Source: Tetrahymena thermophila SB210 (lineage: Eukaryota; Ciliophora; Oligohymenophorea; Hymenostomatida; Tetrahymenidae). From it: a stretch of DNA of 64,000 nucleotides. The translations under genes and the position numbers were made by a program. The notes below the pieces were generated by a model. It was given only the letters and a program-made list of their open reading frames with translations, made no database searches and had not been told where the DNA came from. The DNA is taken from NCBI RefSeq assembly GCF_000189635.1, contig NW_002476334.1, positions 310,001 to 374,000 on the forward strand, given 5' to 3'. Each line of letters begins with the position of its first letter. The first letter of the stretch is position 1. Positions 1 to 11,684 of the stretch are shown here, in pieces.

Positions 1-1
1 A

Positions 2-1912
2 ATGAACTAATAGAACAGGATTCCTTCTCCAAATATTAGTTTTTTGCTTGGAGATCAAATAAACATGAGTGAAATAAGAAAGAAAAATAACTAGGATGAC
101 GATATTTAACAAATTTCTACAATTAATGATGGATTTGCAAATAATATACAAATATTGTCTCGCGATGAAAAACTATTTAACGATAGTAAAAATAATTTAA
201 GCGAATTTTTAGATTAATTTAATTCAAACAATGAAAATCACAAAAATAATATTAATGTTTAAATGAATTGTGCTAATTTGGCTATCACAAATGGTGAGCA
301 TTAGGAAGAAGCTAAGAGACATTATACCAACGTTTTAGACCATCTATCAAGCATCAGTGACTAAGAATTTAATGAATAAAACTCTTTAAAGAGTCCACTT
401 AAAGAAACAGTTCACCTTAGATTCGATATTTTTGATAACAAATAACCTATTAACTTCATAGATCTTTTTAATTGCAAAAATGATGAAATTGAGTAAGAGT
501 TTCACTTAGAAGGAAATCAAAATACTATAAGCAACAGAAGTAATTAAGAATAAGGTAAAGTGATATCTATTACTCCTGAATAAGATAATGAGCAAACAAC
601 ATAGAGGTAATTGCAATCAAACCAAATATCTGCAACAAAGTTAAAGTGTAGCTATTCCGTTTCTCCTTCAAATAAGTAAATACCATTAAAGAGATTTGTA
701 TCAGTCCATGAAAAATCTAATTCTAATTATGATGTGCATGAATTTGAAAAGTAAACATCCTTATAAAATTTATTTACTGAAAACAATAGCATTATAAAGC
801 TTTTAAAGCACCAAATATAAGCTGATATGATTGCAGCAGCTGGTTTCAAAAAAGAAAGAGAGGCAGAAATTTAAAAAATTAACACTCCGAAAGAAACACA
901 AAAGCTTACGATTCAAAAAATATTTTCATCAGCAACTTCTGCATCTTCTCCTATTTAATAACTTAAAAAAAATAATTCTGTACCCTTCCTTGAAGACGAT
1001 AGCTAAAACTTAGCTCAGTATTAAAAAAAGTAAGACTCTAGCCCTCTAAAGAGACTAATAAAAAATAATCTATATTTCAAGAATGGCATATATTCTCGTC
1101 CAACAGAACTAAATTACTTACATAAGCCTGCTGAGTTAGCAAAATCATTACAATCTCAATCACCAACTTTTGAAAAAAAGATTAAATAAGATTCACCTTA
1201 AACTCCAAATAAAATTCTGCCTATTAAATTAGAAAAAGATCAAGAAACATAAAATAACTGTATTTAGTATTCTTCGATCAAAGAATAAAATTCATCTTCA
1301 TAAAAATTATTAGAAAATAGCTAAAATTCAGAACAGAAAAATTCTTTAAAATACATGTAGAAATACCCTTCAAATTATGAAGGTTCATATCACCAATACA
1401 TTAGAAAGTCGTTTAATTAAAGTAGTTCTGAAACTAAATTTTCTGAGGAGAAACAAAAAATTTTACATATTATATAAAAAAAATTAGATATAGCTTAAAC
1501 TCGTGAATTTCATCCAAACATACAGTAATTAAATGAGTATAAATAAAGTAAAATATTAATGGGAAATCCTTTTCACAGAAGACAAAGAAATGGGTTTAAT
1601 GATTAACAGTCTGCTATATCTTTTTCTCAAAGATCCTCTATGTAATCATTAAGTAATATACCTATTACAACAAATCAAAGTAGTTGCTAAAATTTAGCAT
1701 AACCAAACAATTAAGAACTACCTCTTAATCTCAAAGAAAAATTACTGTAAAATTATTCTGAATCCGTCGTTGAAGCAGCCAAAAGAAAACTCACAAATAG
1801 CCCATCTAGAAAGCTGCTAACTTAAATGAAATCTTACAAAGTAAAAGATTCACCTCTTCTTTAGGCAATTTAAAAACTTAAATAACAATCCTCTATTGAA
1901 TAGCAAAACTGA
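2..1912 (+). CDS. Q/N/S-rich hypothetical protein, 5' end possibly outside window
   Basis: With TAA/TAG read as Gln, one frame is open from the left edge to a TGA at 1910-1912 (637 codons if counted from the ATG at 2). A second in-frame ATG lies at 65. Because the frame is open at the edge, the true start may lie outside the window. The protein is hydrophilic and rich in Q, N, S and K, with no membrane segment, no cysteine pattern and no domain I recognise. Several Ser-Pro and Thr-Pro pairs (SPLK, TPEQ, SPSQ-like) could be phosphorylation sites, which is inference only. No intron is needed. It looks like a long disordered protein, and its function is unknown. The gene on its right lies on the opposite strand, tail to tail, about 560 bp away. 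Confidence 0.75.
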
Positions 1913-2470
1913 GTTTTGCATTGATTTTTTGAATGAAAATTGTAGTTATATATTTCAAACAAAAGAAAACAAACATCAATCATCTCATAATTTAAAAATT
2001 TTTTGTACAGAGTAAAAATAATTTTCCAAAACTCTTAAAGACTAATATTTAATAAATATATATATAAATATATAAAAATATAAATAATATTTGTTTACCT
2101 ACATAAATAATTGTAGTAACTTAATTATAAAGATAAAATAAAAATATATTGATAGATAGATATATATATAACTAAATGTTTCAACTCTATAAATGAAGAT
2201 ATAATTACTGACAAACTTATATGTATATATAAATAAATATAAAACTAATGCTTAAGAATTAAGAAGCATTTTTTTAATAATATAATTTATTTTGAAAAAT
2301 GGAAGATATTTAATTTCTTTTTGTTAATTTCAAAGGGTAATTAATTAATTGATTGATTGATTGATTGATCATTTGGTAATTAATTAAAATTTTAACTTAT
2401 CATTTTTATTCATTATTAATATTTTATATTTAAATAAATAAAGATATTGAGATTCAAAGATTTTCTTTGC
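1913..2470. other. intergenic, convergent 3' ends
   Basis: AT-rich spacer between two convergent genes. It holds TA-rich runs and a short GATT tandem repeat. I see no further gene or RNA. Confidence 0.6.
2349..2370. repeat. (GATT)n microsatellite
   Basis: About five copies of GATT in the spacer between convergent genes, flanked by TTAA-rich sequence. Confidence 0.8.
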
Positions 2471-5400
2471 TCAATACAAACTCTTCAACATGCTATCCAT
2501 AAGTGAGGGATTATCTATTAAGTCAGAAATATCAGTTTTTGGATCATCTTTTTACATATTTATTTTGTTTGGATCATAAATATTTTCTTCTTAGTATTAG
2601 TTGTCTTCATCATGTTCATATCTGTGTTGTTATTAACCTTTTTTACCATTATATTTTGATGTATCTTGTAAGATAGATGTAGGATCATAAATCATATTAT
2701 CTTCTTCGTCATCCTCATGTGAATCATTCAAAGCAGCTTTTTATCTTGCTTACAATTTTTCATCATACTTTCCTTCTTTCTTTGATAAATTCCCTCTGAT
2801 AGAGTCTTGGTTGTGACATAGAGCTAAAATATTTCCTTCTTTGAGTTGAGGGTAGAATTTTAAGGCTTACTCATTAGATGGGAACATATAAATTATAAGA
2901 TTTTTAGTGTGAATTACACCAGCTTAATTAGGGTTGCTATTCAAAAATGTTTTAACATCTTTGAAAGGTTTCTTTTCTGTTTCGTTTGAAGGTCTAAATA
3001 TAAGTACTGAATAAGGGGGATATCTCAAGGGCTCAGAAAGCTAACATTTAGTAGTCATCACGAGATTATAAGTATCAAGATCTAATTAGCCTTGGCTTTA
3101 GATTACTTTTGCATCCATACCACATCTACCCTTTTTATTAATCTGTTAAAAGATTTTTAAATAAATTTAGTTTATTAAAGTTTTGAAAAAATAATTACTG
3201 AAATGAAACCAGACCAAATGAAATTTTCATCATCGTCGTCTTCTACAAGTAATTCTGCATCTTACTCATCCGGATTATAACCTTAATCCTAGCTTGTATT
3301 TAAAGAACTTTGCTTGAATTAATTATAAGTACGTTTTTAATTTATTTCAGCATCTTTTTCAGGAGAAAACTATCTTCCTTTGGACTAAAGTTACTTTTAA
3401 ATTCGAATACCAGCTATATCTGATAAAGCATTATTAGCGTTTTCATTTATATTAATAGGTTTTCTAGCTAAAGGCTTTTACTAAATGAAAGTAGTTGTTG
3501 GTGCTTACCCAGGTAATACAGTAGGTTTGATTTTTTCTTTGAGTTTTAAATTGTTTTCTTTAACAAACTTTTCAGAATTGAGCAAAATTGCAAATTCACA
3601 TTTAGGATGCATCTTATCATGATCTTCTCTCATATGTTTGAAAGCAAATTTAGCATCTTTTAAATCCTAGAATTCTACTAAAACACTGGAAGTTTATTTA
3701 GGATCTTCACTTCTCTTCAAAGTAACGTTTAATACTGTTCCGTAGTCACTGGCAATTTTTTAGATGACACTTTTTTTCACTTTGAAACCATAAGGGAAAC
3801 TGATATACAAAACAGGAGATAAATTTTCATCTCTCATATAATCTTCGTGATCACCAATGATATTTTTTCTTCTAGAAGGATCAGAGTATGTTAATTTTAC
3901 TTAATCTATATTTTAATTTATATTTTATAATAGTTAAATTATATTTTTATAATTTAAATTAAATTCATCCAACAATTGGTTGTGTGTGTTATTTGATTTT
4001 AGGTAAATTATTTTTTATTTTTGTAACTATGGATTTTCATATTGATTAATTAATTAATAAATATCACACTTAAAGTTTTATTATTTTATTAATATTTTAC
4101 TTAAGAAAATTATCACATTTCTGTTATTTAATTTTACAAATCATGTTTGTTTGTTATCTTTTTATAAAGTCTTTTTAACAAATTTGATTTAAATTTCATT
4201 TAGTTTTATTTAAAAATTTTTGAAAGTAAAATTCTAATGTAAAATTTTTATTTTTGTTGATGATATTTTTTATCTTTTGTAAAACTTTATATAAATGATC
4301 TTTTTTAAATTTAGTATTTATTAGATTTTATTATTCATAAATGATTCCCCCGTTTGTCTTTATTTTTTTGTTTATTTATTTATTTATTTATTTATTTATG
4401 GTTTGATATTCCCCAATATTTTTCTTTTGATTGTCTTTTAAATTTCAGATAAGAGTTTTATTTATTATTATAATTATTATTATTATTATTATTTCTTTTT
4501 TATAGATTTATGATTTACTTTCTTATTATTTTTAATTTATTTTATTACGCGCGAATTTTAGATTTGATTTATTTTTTCTTTTCTTTTTAATTTCTTATCT
4601 TTATATTTTTTGAATTTTATTTTGATTTTTTAATAGGGATTTTTATTTAGGATAGATAGATATTGAAATGGTGAAAAAATCAAATTTGTTTGAATTTTTC
4701 AGATTCATAAAAATAAAATAATATGTTATGAAGAATAAATATTTACCTGTCTCAAGAAGTTCTGCAATTTTTTCCTTATTTGTAAAAGCTAAATAAGCAG
4801 TTTAAACCATAAAAAATTTTATAAATGCAAAAGAGTCTTTGCCTCTATCAAAGAACTCTACCTCTTCTATACCTCCAAAGAAGTCTTCAATAATTTCTCT
4901 AATATAAGGCTTGCACTTTTCATCTATGTTGCTCACCCAGATTTCTCTAACTAAGATAGTTTAGTTAATTTAAGTTTTATGGTTGGAAAGAACTTCTCCT
5001 AAGTTATTATGACCATTTGCATTATTATCATTGAAATTACTGATATTTTAAAGAATTTTTTCCCCATTAGATGATTCATACTAGTTTTGGCTAAAGTTGG
5101 TGCCTGCAGATTTTTCATATCTTGGATTTGGATGTTGGTTTTGTATGTTAGGATTTTATTAATATTTATTAAATGGCTTTTTGAAATGAGGTGGATTTCC
5201 TGCAGGATTATTATATTTGCTTGTGCCTGTATATGGAGGATTAGGATTTTAACCATCTTATTCGAAAAGTGTTGATCTTTGATACTGCATAACTGTGTTC
5301 TTTGACTTAGCTAATGATACTGTCCAATTAGGTTAGGGAGAAACATCATTAGTTGCTCTGAAAGCGTCTTCGTACTTCTCAAAAATAACATAAGCATAGT

Positions 5401-6190
5401 TTTACCCATTTCTGTGGAATACTTTTAAATCATTGATCTTTCCATAAGGATCAAAATAGTGGTGAATTTCTTCTTAGCTCACAGTGGGTTCAATATTATT
5501 TATAAATATCTTTGTACCTTCAATATGAATACCACCTGCTGACTTTTCTCCTTAGGGGAATGTATTTGAATGACCATGATATTGTTATCCTTGCTATTGC
5601 GAATTTTGGTTGTTAAATTGGTTCTAATGATGAGCATTAAAAGCGCCTGGAGGTTTTTAACCTTGATATTTTGCTCCTTGTGAAAAGTTTCTTTCATTAG
5701 GAATATAGTTTTATCCTTAATAGCCAGTTTGCTAGCCTTGATATCTGTTGTAATTAGATACTCTTTAACCTTGATAACCATTAGTGTGACTTTAAGCAGC
5801 TTAGTTATAAGATTATGGATTATTATACTATCTATGACTACCTTGGGTACCTTCATAGTTATTTTTATAGTAAGGCTTTTAAGAACTCTAAAATCCTGCA
5901 CCCTATTATTGCTACTTATAGATTTATCTACTTTGATACATCTAGTTAAGTTATTCATGAGGGTCGTTCACATTCTAGAATTCAAAATGCTCTGGCTCAG
6001 GAGAATCCTCAAGATAATGAAGATTCTACTCATCTTGTGTAAGATAATTGCTGTTGTAGGTATTTTTTTATTTATGCATTTAATTGTAAGGATCAGCATT
6101 CTATTACTAAAAGTATGCTAGAGATTGACTGTTTTTCAAGCCTTCCAATGCGGCAGATAAGCTTTTGAAAGTTTCTTCGCCTTAACTCAT
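2471..6190 (-). CDS. Spen/FPA-like RNA-binding protein: three RRMs plus SPOC
   Basis: Three exons (6190-4747, 3905-3199, 3142-2471) give 940 aa; summed length is a multiple of three. Start ATG is at 6190-6188 and TGA ends at 2471. Residues 1 to about 215 are a Q/N/Y/G-rich, prion-like region. RRM1 (about 223-300) begins TKIFINNIEP and has an RNP1-like NYAYVIFEKY. RRM2 (about 413-480) begins ILVREIWVSNI. RRM3 (about 500-570) begins SPVLYISF. From about 712, FIWSGFIS and then LIIYMFPSNEQALKF match the SPOC fold as in plant FPA (family knowledge). Spen/FPA proteins bind nascent RNA and use SPOC to recruit factors in transcription, 3'-end choice or silencing, so a nuclear role is inferred. The tail is acidic. 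The first intron is long (841 bp) and T-rich on the + strand; the second is 56 bp. The assignment of SPOC rests on residue pattern only. Confidence 0.85.
3906..4746 (-). other. long intron of the RRM/SPOC gene
   Basis: An 841-bp intron running from GTAAAT at 4746 to TAG at 3906, joining codon phase 1 to 2 between RRM2 and RRM3. It is extremely T-rich on the + strand, with a TTTA repeat (about 4371-4399) and an ATT repeat (about 4473-4493). A small CGCGCG cluster near 4549 is unusual for this base composition. No nested gene is seen. Confidence 0.75.
4371..4399. repeat. (TTTA)n microsatellite in intron
   Basis: About seven copies of TTTA inside the long intron of the RRM/SPOC gene; a shorter ATT repeat follows at about 4473-4493. 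Confidence 0.8.
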
Positions 6191-8779
6191 TTTTTAGCAC
6201 TATTTTAATATTGAGATATACAAGTGTTTGTTTTAGAATAAAAATTTAGTTTTTAGCTACCTCTTTAACTCTTTTTTTTTTTGAAATATAGAAATTCAAC
6301 TACTTGATTTGTTTTTGTATTATATTTATATTATCTCTAATGATTTAATTTCCTTGTTTTTAAGCTTAACTTTAGATTAAATAATATTGAATATTATTAT
6401 GAAATTTAATCTAAACTCCCTCATAATATAAAACATTTAATTAATAAATTTCTCTATAGAAATCTAATTAATGCTCATGAATATAAAATTTTACCTCCTT
6501 ATTTATTTTTATATAATCTCTATAATATTTAAGCATAATCTCTATCTGTAATTTAAAAAAATATCTGTCTACAATATTTTTATTATTTAAATTTGAATTT
6601 GTAAAGTTATTCAACTTTTAAATTATAAAACAAAAAAAATTTAGTATAAATTACAAACTCAGAATTCCTTTTTTTTAAATATTTAAGATGAAACAAATCC
6701 CTATAAATAATTAAGTATCAAGAATATATCATTTATTATTAAAATTTGGAAAGATACAAAATACTAAATTAATATTTTGATTTATGAAAATAATTAGTTT
6801 CTAAATCTTATAATTAATTAATTTTACAAAGATTTAATACCAAAAAAACTAAAAAAAAACATCTAAATAAACAAAAAATCAAAAATAATTTCCCTACAAT
6901 GAAAGATTTTTACAAATAATTGATTTTTATTTTCCTTCCCTTATACGTAATAGATTCACATGCTTTTCTCCGTATTCCCGTTACCCTTCCCGCAGTTTTT
7001 AAGCAAGTAGTTACTAAGTATGCAAAAATAATCGAAAGCATATTTACACTACCCAAGAGAATACATAAAAAATAGAAATCAATTATTTTTGAGGAAAAAA
7101 ATCTTTCATTATTATAGTTATTGGGGTGGCAGATCTATCTTTAGGGAAAAAATGAGATAGCTAAACCATACCCTCGGCAGGCGAAATTGAGCATAAATCA
7201 GCAATTTAAAATTGTCTGTAGTTCAAAAAAATAATTCTATATTAACCATATATAATTAGTATTTTTTTAAAAATTAGCATACAGTTCATCTCTAGAAATG
7301 CCTTCACAACATCTCGTGCTCTAAGAAAAATAAATAAAGAAATAAATAAATTAATTAAAAAATAAAAATAAAAAATATTAAATTATAAAAAAATGAAAAA
7401 ATGAAAAACTTATGAAATAAAATACATTAAAAAATAAAATACAATAAACAAACATTAAATGAAATAAAAATAAAATATAAACAACATTTATAAGCATTTA
7501 ATAAAAAAAAGGATTGCTTGAATTAAAATAAAATTAAAATGCATTTTTGTGAAAGAAATGAGCACTGTAGAATAAATAAATAAATTTTCAATTTTTAATT
7601 TTTGGTGGTAAAAGAATTATTTGAATTTATTTTTTTGAAATGCAAATATACGAATCGTTCCTTTATTTAATCTTATTTGATTTAGAGCAAAGCTATTTTT
7701 TTAATTAAAAATAAAAATTTTTCTAATAAATATTTATTGACTATTTAATTATCTCATGAAATTTGTTCTAAGTAGGTTCATTCAAGAAAAAATTTTCTTT
7801 TCTTTAGTTTATTATATTATAAAAATCTTAACTCTTATCTTATTTTACAAATTAGTTTTTTTTAGATGTAAATTTGAAAATAAAAAAGTATATTTAGTTT
7901 AATGTAATAACTTTTGATGAATAATATTTATAAACTTCTTTCTAATTAGGTATAAATTTTTGATATAACCTTTGTAAAGAAATTAATTCTTTTCATTTTT
8001 TTCAGTAAAATTTTTATTTAATTATATTAAGGTTAATTAATGCGAATTTCTATTCTTAATTCCTTATTTATGAATTTAATGTTTTTATTTAAAAAATAAA
8101 TGGAACATTTTTTTTACAACTCTCCTCCTTTGTTAGTAAAACTAATCAAAAGATAATATTTATTTCATTCGAAAAAATAAATTATGAGTATGTTAAATTC
8201 AAAAAAATTTATTTCAGGCTTTACAATAAATTGTTTGATATTCATTCTTCATGCTTTTTTTGACAAATCAGAATTTTTATTTTGATTTAGTTTTGAATTG
8301 AAAATATAAACCGTATAATCTACATTCATAAAAAAATTAGATTATTTCAAGTATAACTTTTTAATTTTATAACATTTTTAATTTTTAATATTTTAGTTTT
8401 CTAAAAACAAATTGTTTAAACATTATCTGAAAAATAAGTAAGTAAATTTTTTCAAACTCCATTTTCAATAATTATATATATATATTTCTATTTTTCAACT
8501 ATAAAAAATAAATATATTAAATAGATTCCAATCATCTAAAAAAATAATCCTACCTATTATATATTTATTTATTTATTTTCTAAAATAAATATAGTGCATA
8601 ACTTTTAAAGAAATAACTGAATTTTTGATAGTAAAATTAAATATGATGAACTTATAATATTAAGCAATAAAATAAACATTAAGGCAGATAGATAAATAGA
8701 TATAGAGCATTTCATAAATATCTAATAATATTATTTATCAATATACTTCTACTTATTTTGTATTAATATAAAACATTTT
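6191..8779. other. 2.6-kb gap with a GC-richer island near 6.94-7.33 kb
   Basis: Upstream of the RRM/SPOC gene and downstream of the ES1-like gene. Most of it is over 80% AT with no sustained coding frame. The exception is about 6940-7330, where GC rises sharply, with stretches such as CGTATTCCCGTTACCC (near 6971) and ACCCTCGGCAGGCGAAA (near 7171). No tRNA boxes and no recognisable U1, U2, U4, U5, U6, U3 or SRP signature could be assigned. The island could be an unassigned RNA gene or a control element. Confidence 0.5.
7115..7225. ncRNA. candidate structured RNA or control element (unassigned)
   Basis: This is the core of the GC-richer island. It contains GGGGTGGCAGATCTATC near 7130, a CTATCT...AGATAG pair and an AGGG...CCCT pair that could form nested stems, then CTCGGCAGGCGAAA. 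In a background this AT-rich, that density of G and C without a reading frame is typical of non-coding RNA genes, but no family motif was recognised and the strand is unknown. This is an inference only. Confidence 0.2.
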
Positions 8780-10173
8780 TCATTATTATTCGTGATGATG
8801 GTGTTATTCGTGATTTTCGTTGTTGTTTTCTCTAGGTCTTCTGTTGTTGTTGTTTCTATTATATTAACCTCTAGGTCTTCTTTCACCATCGAAATTTTCA
8901 TGCTTCTTTTCACCAATTGTATCAAGCTTAATGGAGTTACCTTAGACGATTTGATCAATAATGTTAACTAAGTGACCAGCTCCATCGAAAGTAGTAGAAA
9001 ATTTGGTGAAACCGTTAAACATCATAGCAGGAGCAGTGACTATTTTATTTTCGAAATCGACTTAGAATCTATCGGCATTTCTTTGGAAATGTTGAGCACC
9101 TAATGTTTCAGCAGCATTGATAGCTTCACTATGAGGCCAGTATTTATTAGGGGTGTCTTGGTTATCAACTCTACCCATGGTGATTTTAGGTTTTTCGTTT
9201 TGTAAAACCTTAGCTAAAATTAAAGGACTAATGCACATAGCACCAATAGGCTTCTTTTGGCTGTGGAATTCCTATTTTTTAACAAATGTAATTTAGAATT
9301 TTATGTCAATGCTTTTATTATCTAATTTAAATCCTTAGATATTATGAATGAGCTTATATTATATATTTTTAATAGCCATAACTTTAGGCTAATATAAAGA
9401 GAATTTATATGTAAAATTACCCTAAGGACTCTTTCGACTTCAGAGTTAACTGTGAAGTTAGTACCATTAACAGCGTAATCAGAAAGATTCTTAGCAGCAC
9501 CGAAACCACCGGGAAGGAGGACAGCTTGATAGTCTTCACCCTTAAGTTAAGTGATATCCTTGACCTCTCCTCTAGCAATTCTAGCAGATTCAACTAAAAC
9601 GTTTCTAGTTTCAGTGGTAGTTTCACCAGTAATGTGATTAACAACGTGCAATTGGTCTTAGTTAGGAGCGAAACATTAGAAGGAAACATGACTCTTATTC
9701 AAGTGAACCATCAAAGAAACAACTTCAGTAACTTCAGAACCTATATAAAATTGAAATATACTTAGATGTTAGCTTTTACATTCATTTTTTATAAAAAATA
9801 GTATTTCTGCATTCTGTTTGTTTATTTATTTATTATTTGATATACTTTTCTCTTGTCAAAATATCGTTAAACCTAAAAGAAATAAAGTATTCTACCATCA
9901 TAAACACCACAACCGGAAAGGATGATAGCAACCTTTTTGAATCTGGGCTTTTGGACTCTTTAAGGTCTGTTTTCGTTGTGATTGAAAGAAGATTCAGTTT
10001 CATTGAATTCAGAGAACTATTAAATAATTAAATAAAATAAGATAAATTATAATTTGAATAAATAATCTTAAAAATAGGATTTTTCAAGTGAAAATTAAAA
10101 CAAAGATATTTACTCTGAAGAAAGGAGTAGTCTTGGCGAGATTTTATAATTTTAAAATATGTCTGGCGATCAT
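8780..10173 (-). CDS. GATD3: mitochondrial ES1/ElbB-type DJ-1 superfamily protein (GATD3-like)
   Basis: Four exons (10173-10114, 10016-9896, 9740-9421, 9271-8780) give 330 aa; phases fit exactly. Exon 1 encodes MIARHILKLQNLAKTTPFFR, basic and lacking acidic residues, a good mitochondrial presequence. The core reads VAIILSGCGVYDG, then VNHITGE, RNVLVESARIARGE, LLPGGFGAAKNL and KPIGAMCISP. These are family hallmarks of ES1/ElbB (vertebrate GATD3), glutamine-amidotransferase-like proteins with a nucleophile-elbow cysteine, here in AMCIS. Vertebrate ES1 is mitochondrial; reported activities (glyoxalase, protein deglycase) remain debated, so the substrate is not assigned. The last roughly 35 residues are an extra tail rich in Arg, Pro, Asn and His with repeated RRPR and a HHHH run, absent from bacterial relatives. 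Three introns of 97, 155 and 149 bp. Confidence 0.92.
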
Positions 10174-10785
10174 TTCTTGAATATTTTACTTTTTTAAAGG
10201 GTATCTATCTATCTGCTTTTTAAAACGAGAGAATAATTTATTTTTTAGTGTTTAATTAATTTATATTAATTAGGGAGATTGATTTAAATTTTGTTCTAAA
10301 AGTTTCTTAATACTTCTTGATTTATTTATTAAATGTATAATGGCACTTCATATCTAAAAAAGAAAGATATTTTATTAATTATATATAAACAAACAAGCAA
10401 ATAAATTAAATTAAAAGGATTTTTAGATACAATCAGATGAGTTCTTTGATTTTAATTTATATTCTTTTTTTGTTTTGTTCAAAAATTTTAATCGTTTCTC
10501 AAAAAATACCATAAATTAAAATTTAATTATATCTTCAAAAAGATAAATATACTTTGTTTATAAATGACAACTTGAAATATTAAACAGTTTATAACATAGA
10601 ATCAATCATGTAGGCTTAATTCTTACATAAGCATGATACTGAATCAGTGTTTATACAAAATTAATATAAAATGAAGTGAAAGAAAAAGATTTCATCAATT
10701 AGACATTTGATTTTATATTTTAATAGCTATCAGTACTTACTAATTTCATTTATAAATTATTGACAATTCTTTTTAATAATAAATT
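10174..10785. other. intergenic (upstream of ES1-like gene)
   Basis: An AT-rich 0.6-kb spacer between the 5' end of the ES1-like gene and the 3' end of the hydrolase gene on the same strand. I see no coding or RNA signal; it presumably holds the ES1-like promoter. Confidence 0.6.
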
Positions 10786-11684
10786 TCAATTTTACAAGAA
10801 ATTTTATATCACATCCAATTTCTAGGGAAGTATTTTATATTCATGATCACCACCTTCGTAAATATCTTTATGAGCCTATGGCAATTTTTGTAAAGCAACG
10901 CGATAATCCAAAATTTCATCTTATGTTGTTAGCATCAACAAATACTTGGTTTAGTCTTTTATATTTTTAACTTCATATTGATGTAAAGAATCTGTATGAT
11001 TTGTATTCCATTCATACAAAGATTAATCATAAAATGATTTATTCATTCCAATATAGTTTTTTGCAGTTAAGTATGGCTAAATAGAAGGATTTATCAAAAT
11101 AGTTTTTAAGTTATACTTTTCACCTATATAAATTGAATAAAATCCTCCAAGTGAACTTCCAACTAAAACAGGATCATATTCCTTCTTATCCATATACTAA
11201 ATAAACTATTCTAAATTATGAATCGCTAAATTTGGAATTTAAGGTAAAGAAAGGGAAGCAACATTTTAAAAACGGGAACGTAGGATTTATCCCTTGTTTG
11301 AAAAACCACTACCCCCAAATCCGTGAACATAGATTAATAATTATTTTTTGATTGCCATTTTCCTCTACAAATTTCTGATATTTAAAAAAATTTAATTTAA
11401 TTTTATAAATGCGTTTAAAGTTATATTAGTTTTCAATATTAATATCTTTTATTGTTAGATAAATATCTCAAAAAATAAAATGCAAATAAAATCTAGAAAA
11501 CATATTTATTTCTATTTAAATATGTATTTTAATTAAATTAATTTTAAAATAATTTAATAATATTTTCAGCTCTTGCTAATTAATATAGAAGTTTAAAAAT
11601 AATTAAGAAAACTTACATTCACTTGCTTCTAATTTAAGAATATAATTAATTGTAAATCTTGAATAAAATGAAATATCCTTCCAT
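10786..11684 (-). CDS. YqiA-like alpha/beta-hydrolase esterase
   Basis: The main exon (11365-10786) encodes LLIYVHGFGGSG (oxyanion region), then VGSSLGGFYSIY (nucleophile elbow GxSxGG), INPSIQPY, LLMLTTQDEILDYRVA (acid) and EGGDHEY (catalytic His). Order and spacing follow bacterial YqiA (UPF0227), a small esterase of about 190 residues. The nearest ATG (11359) is out of frame with the HGFGGSG motif. A consistent model adds exon 1 at 11684-11623, beginning MEGYFILFK, with a GTGAAT donor and a 257-bp intron; phase 2 to 2 fits and gives 213 aa. The 5' exon is tentative; the enzyme identity is firm. The family is mainly proteobacterial, so bacterial origin is possible. Substrate unknown; presumably a soluble cytosolic protein. 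Confidence 0.8.

Noticed and set aside
5500-6121. Overlapping standard-code frames on both strands over the RRM gene's Q/Y-rich head
   Set aside because: They are shadows of the repetitive coding sequence of the real gene in other frames.
7110-7145. Minus-strand ACCCCAAT as a telomerase RNA template
   Set aside because: Too short for a template of more than one repeat, and the flanks do not resemble the known Tetrahymena telomerase RNA.
7120-7200. Resemblance of the GC-richer island to SRP (Alu domain) or U3/U4 RNA
   Set aside because: A few short words agree (GGTGGC, AGCTA, CTCGG), but the order of stems and the diagnostic loops are missing.
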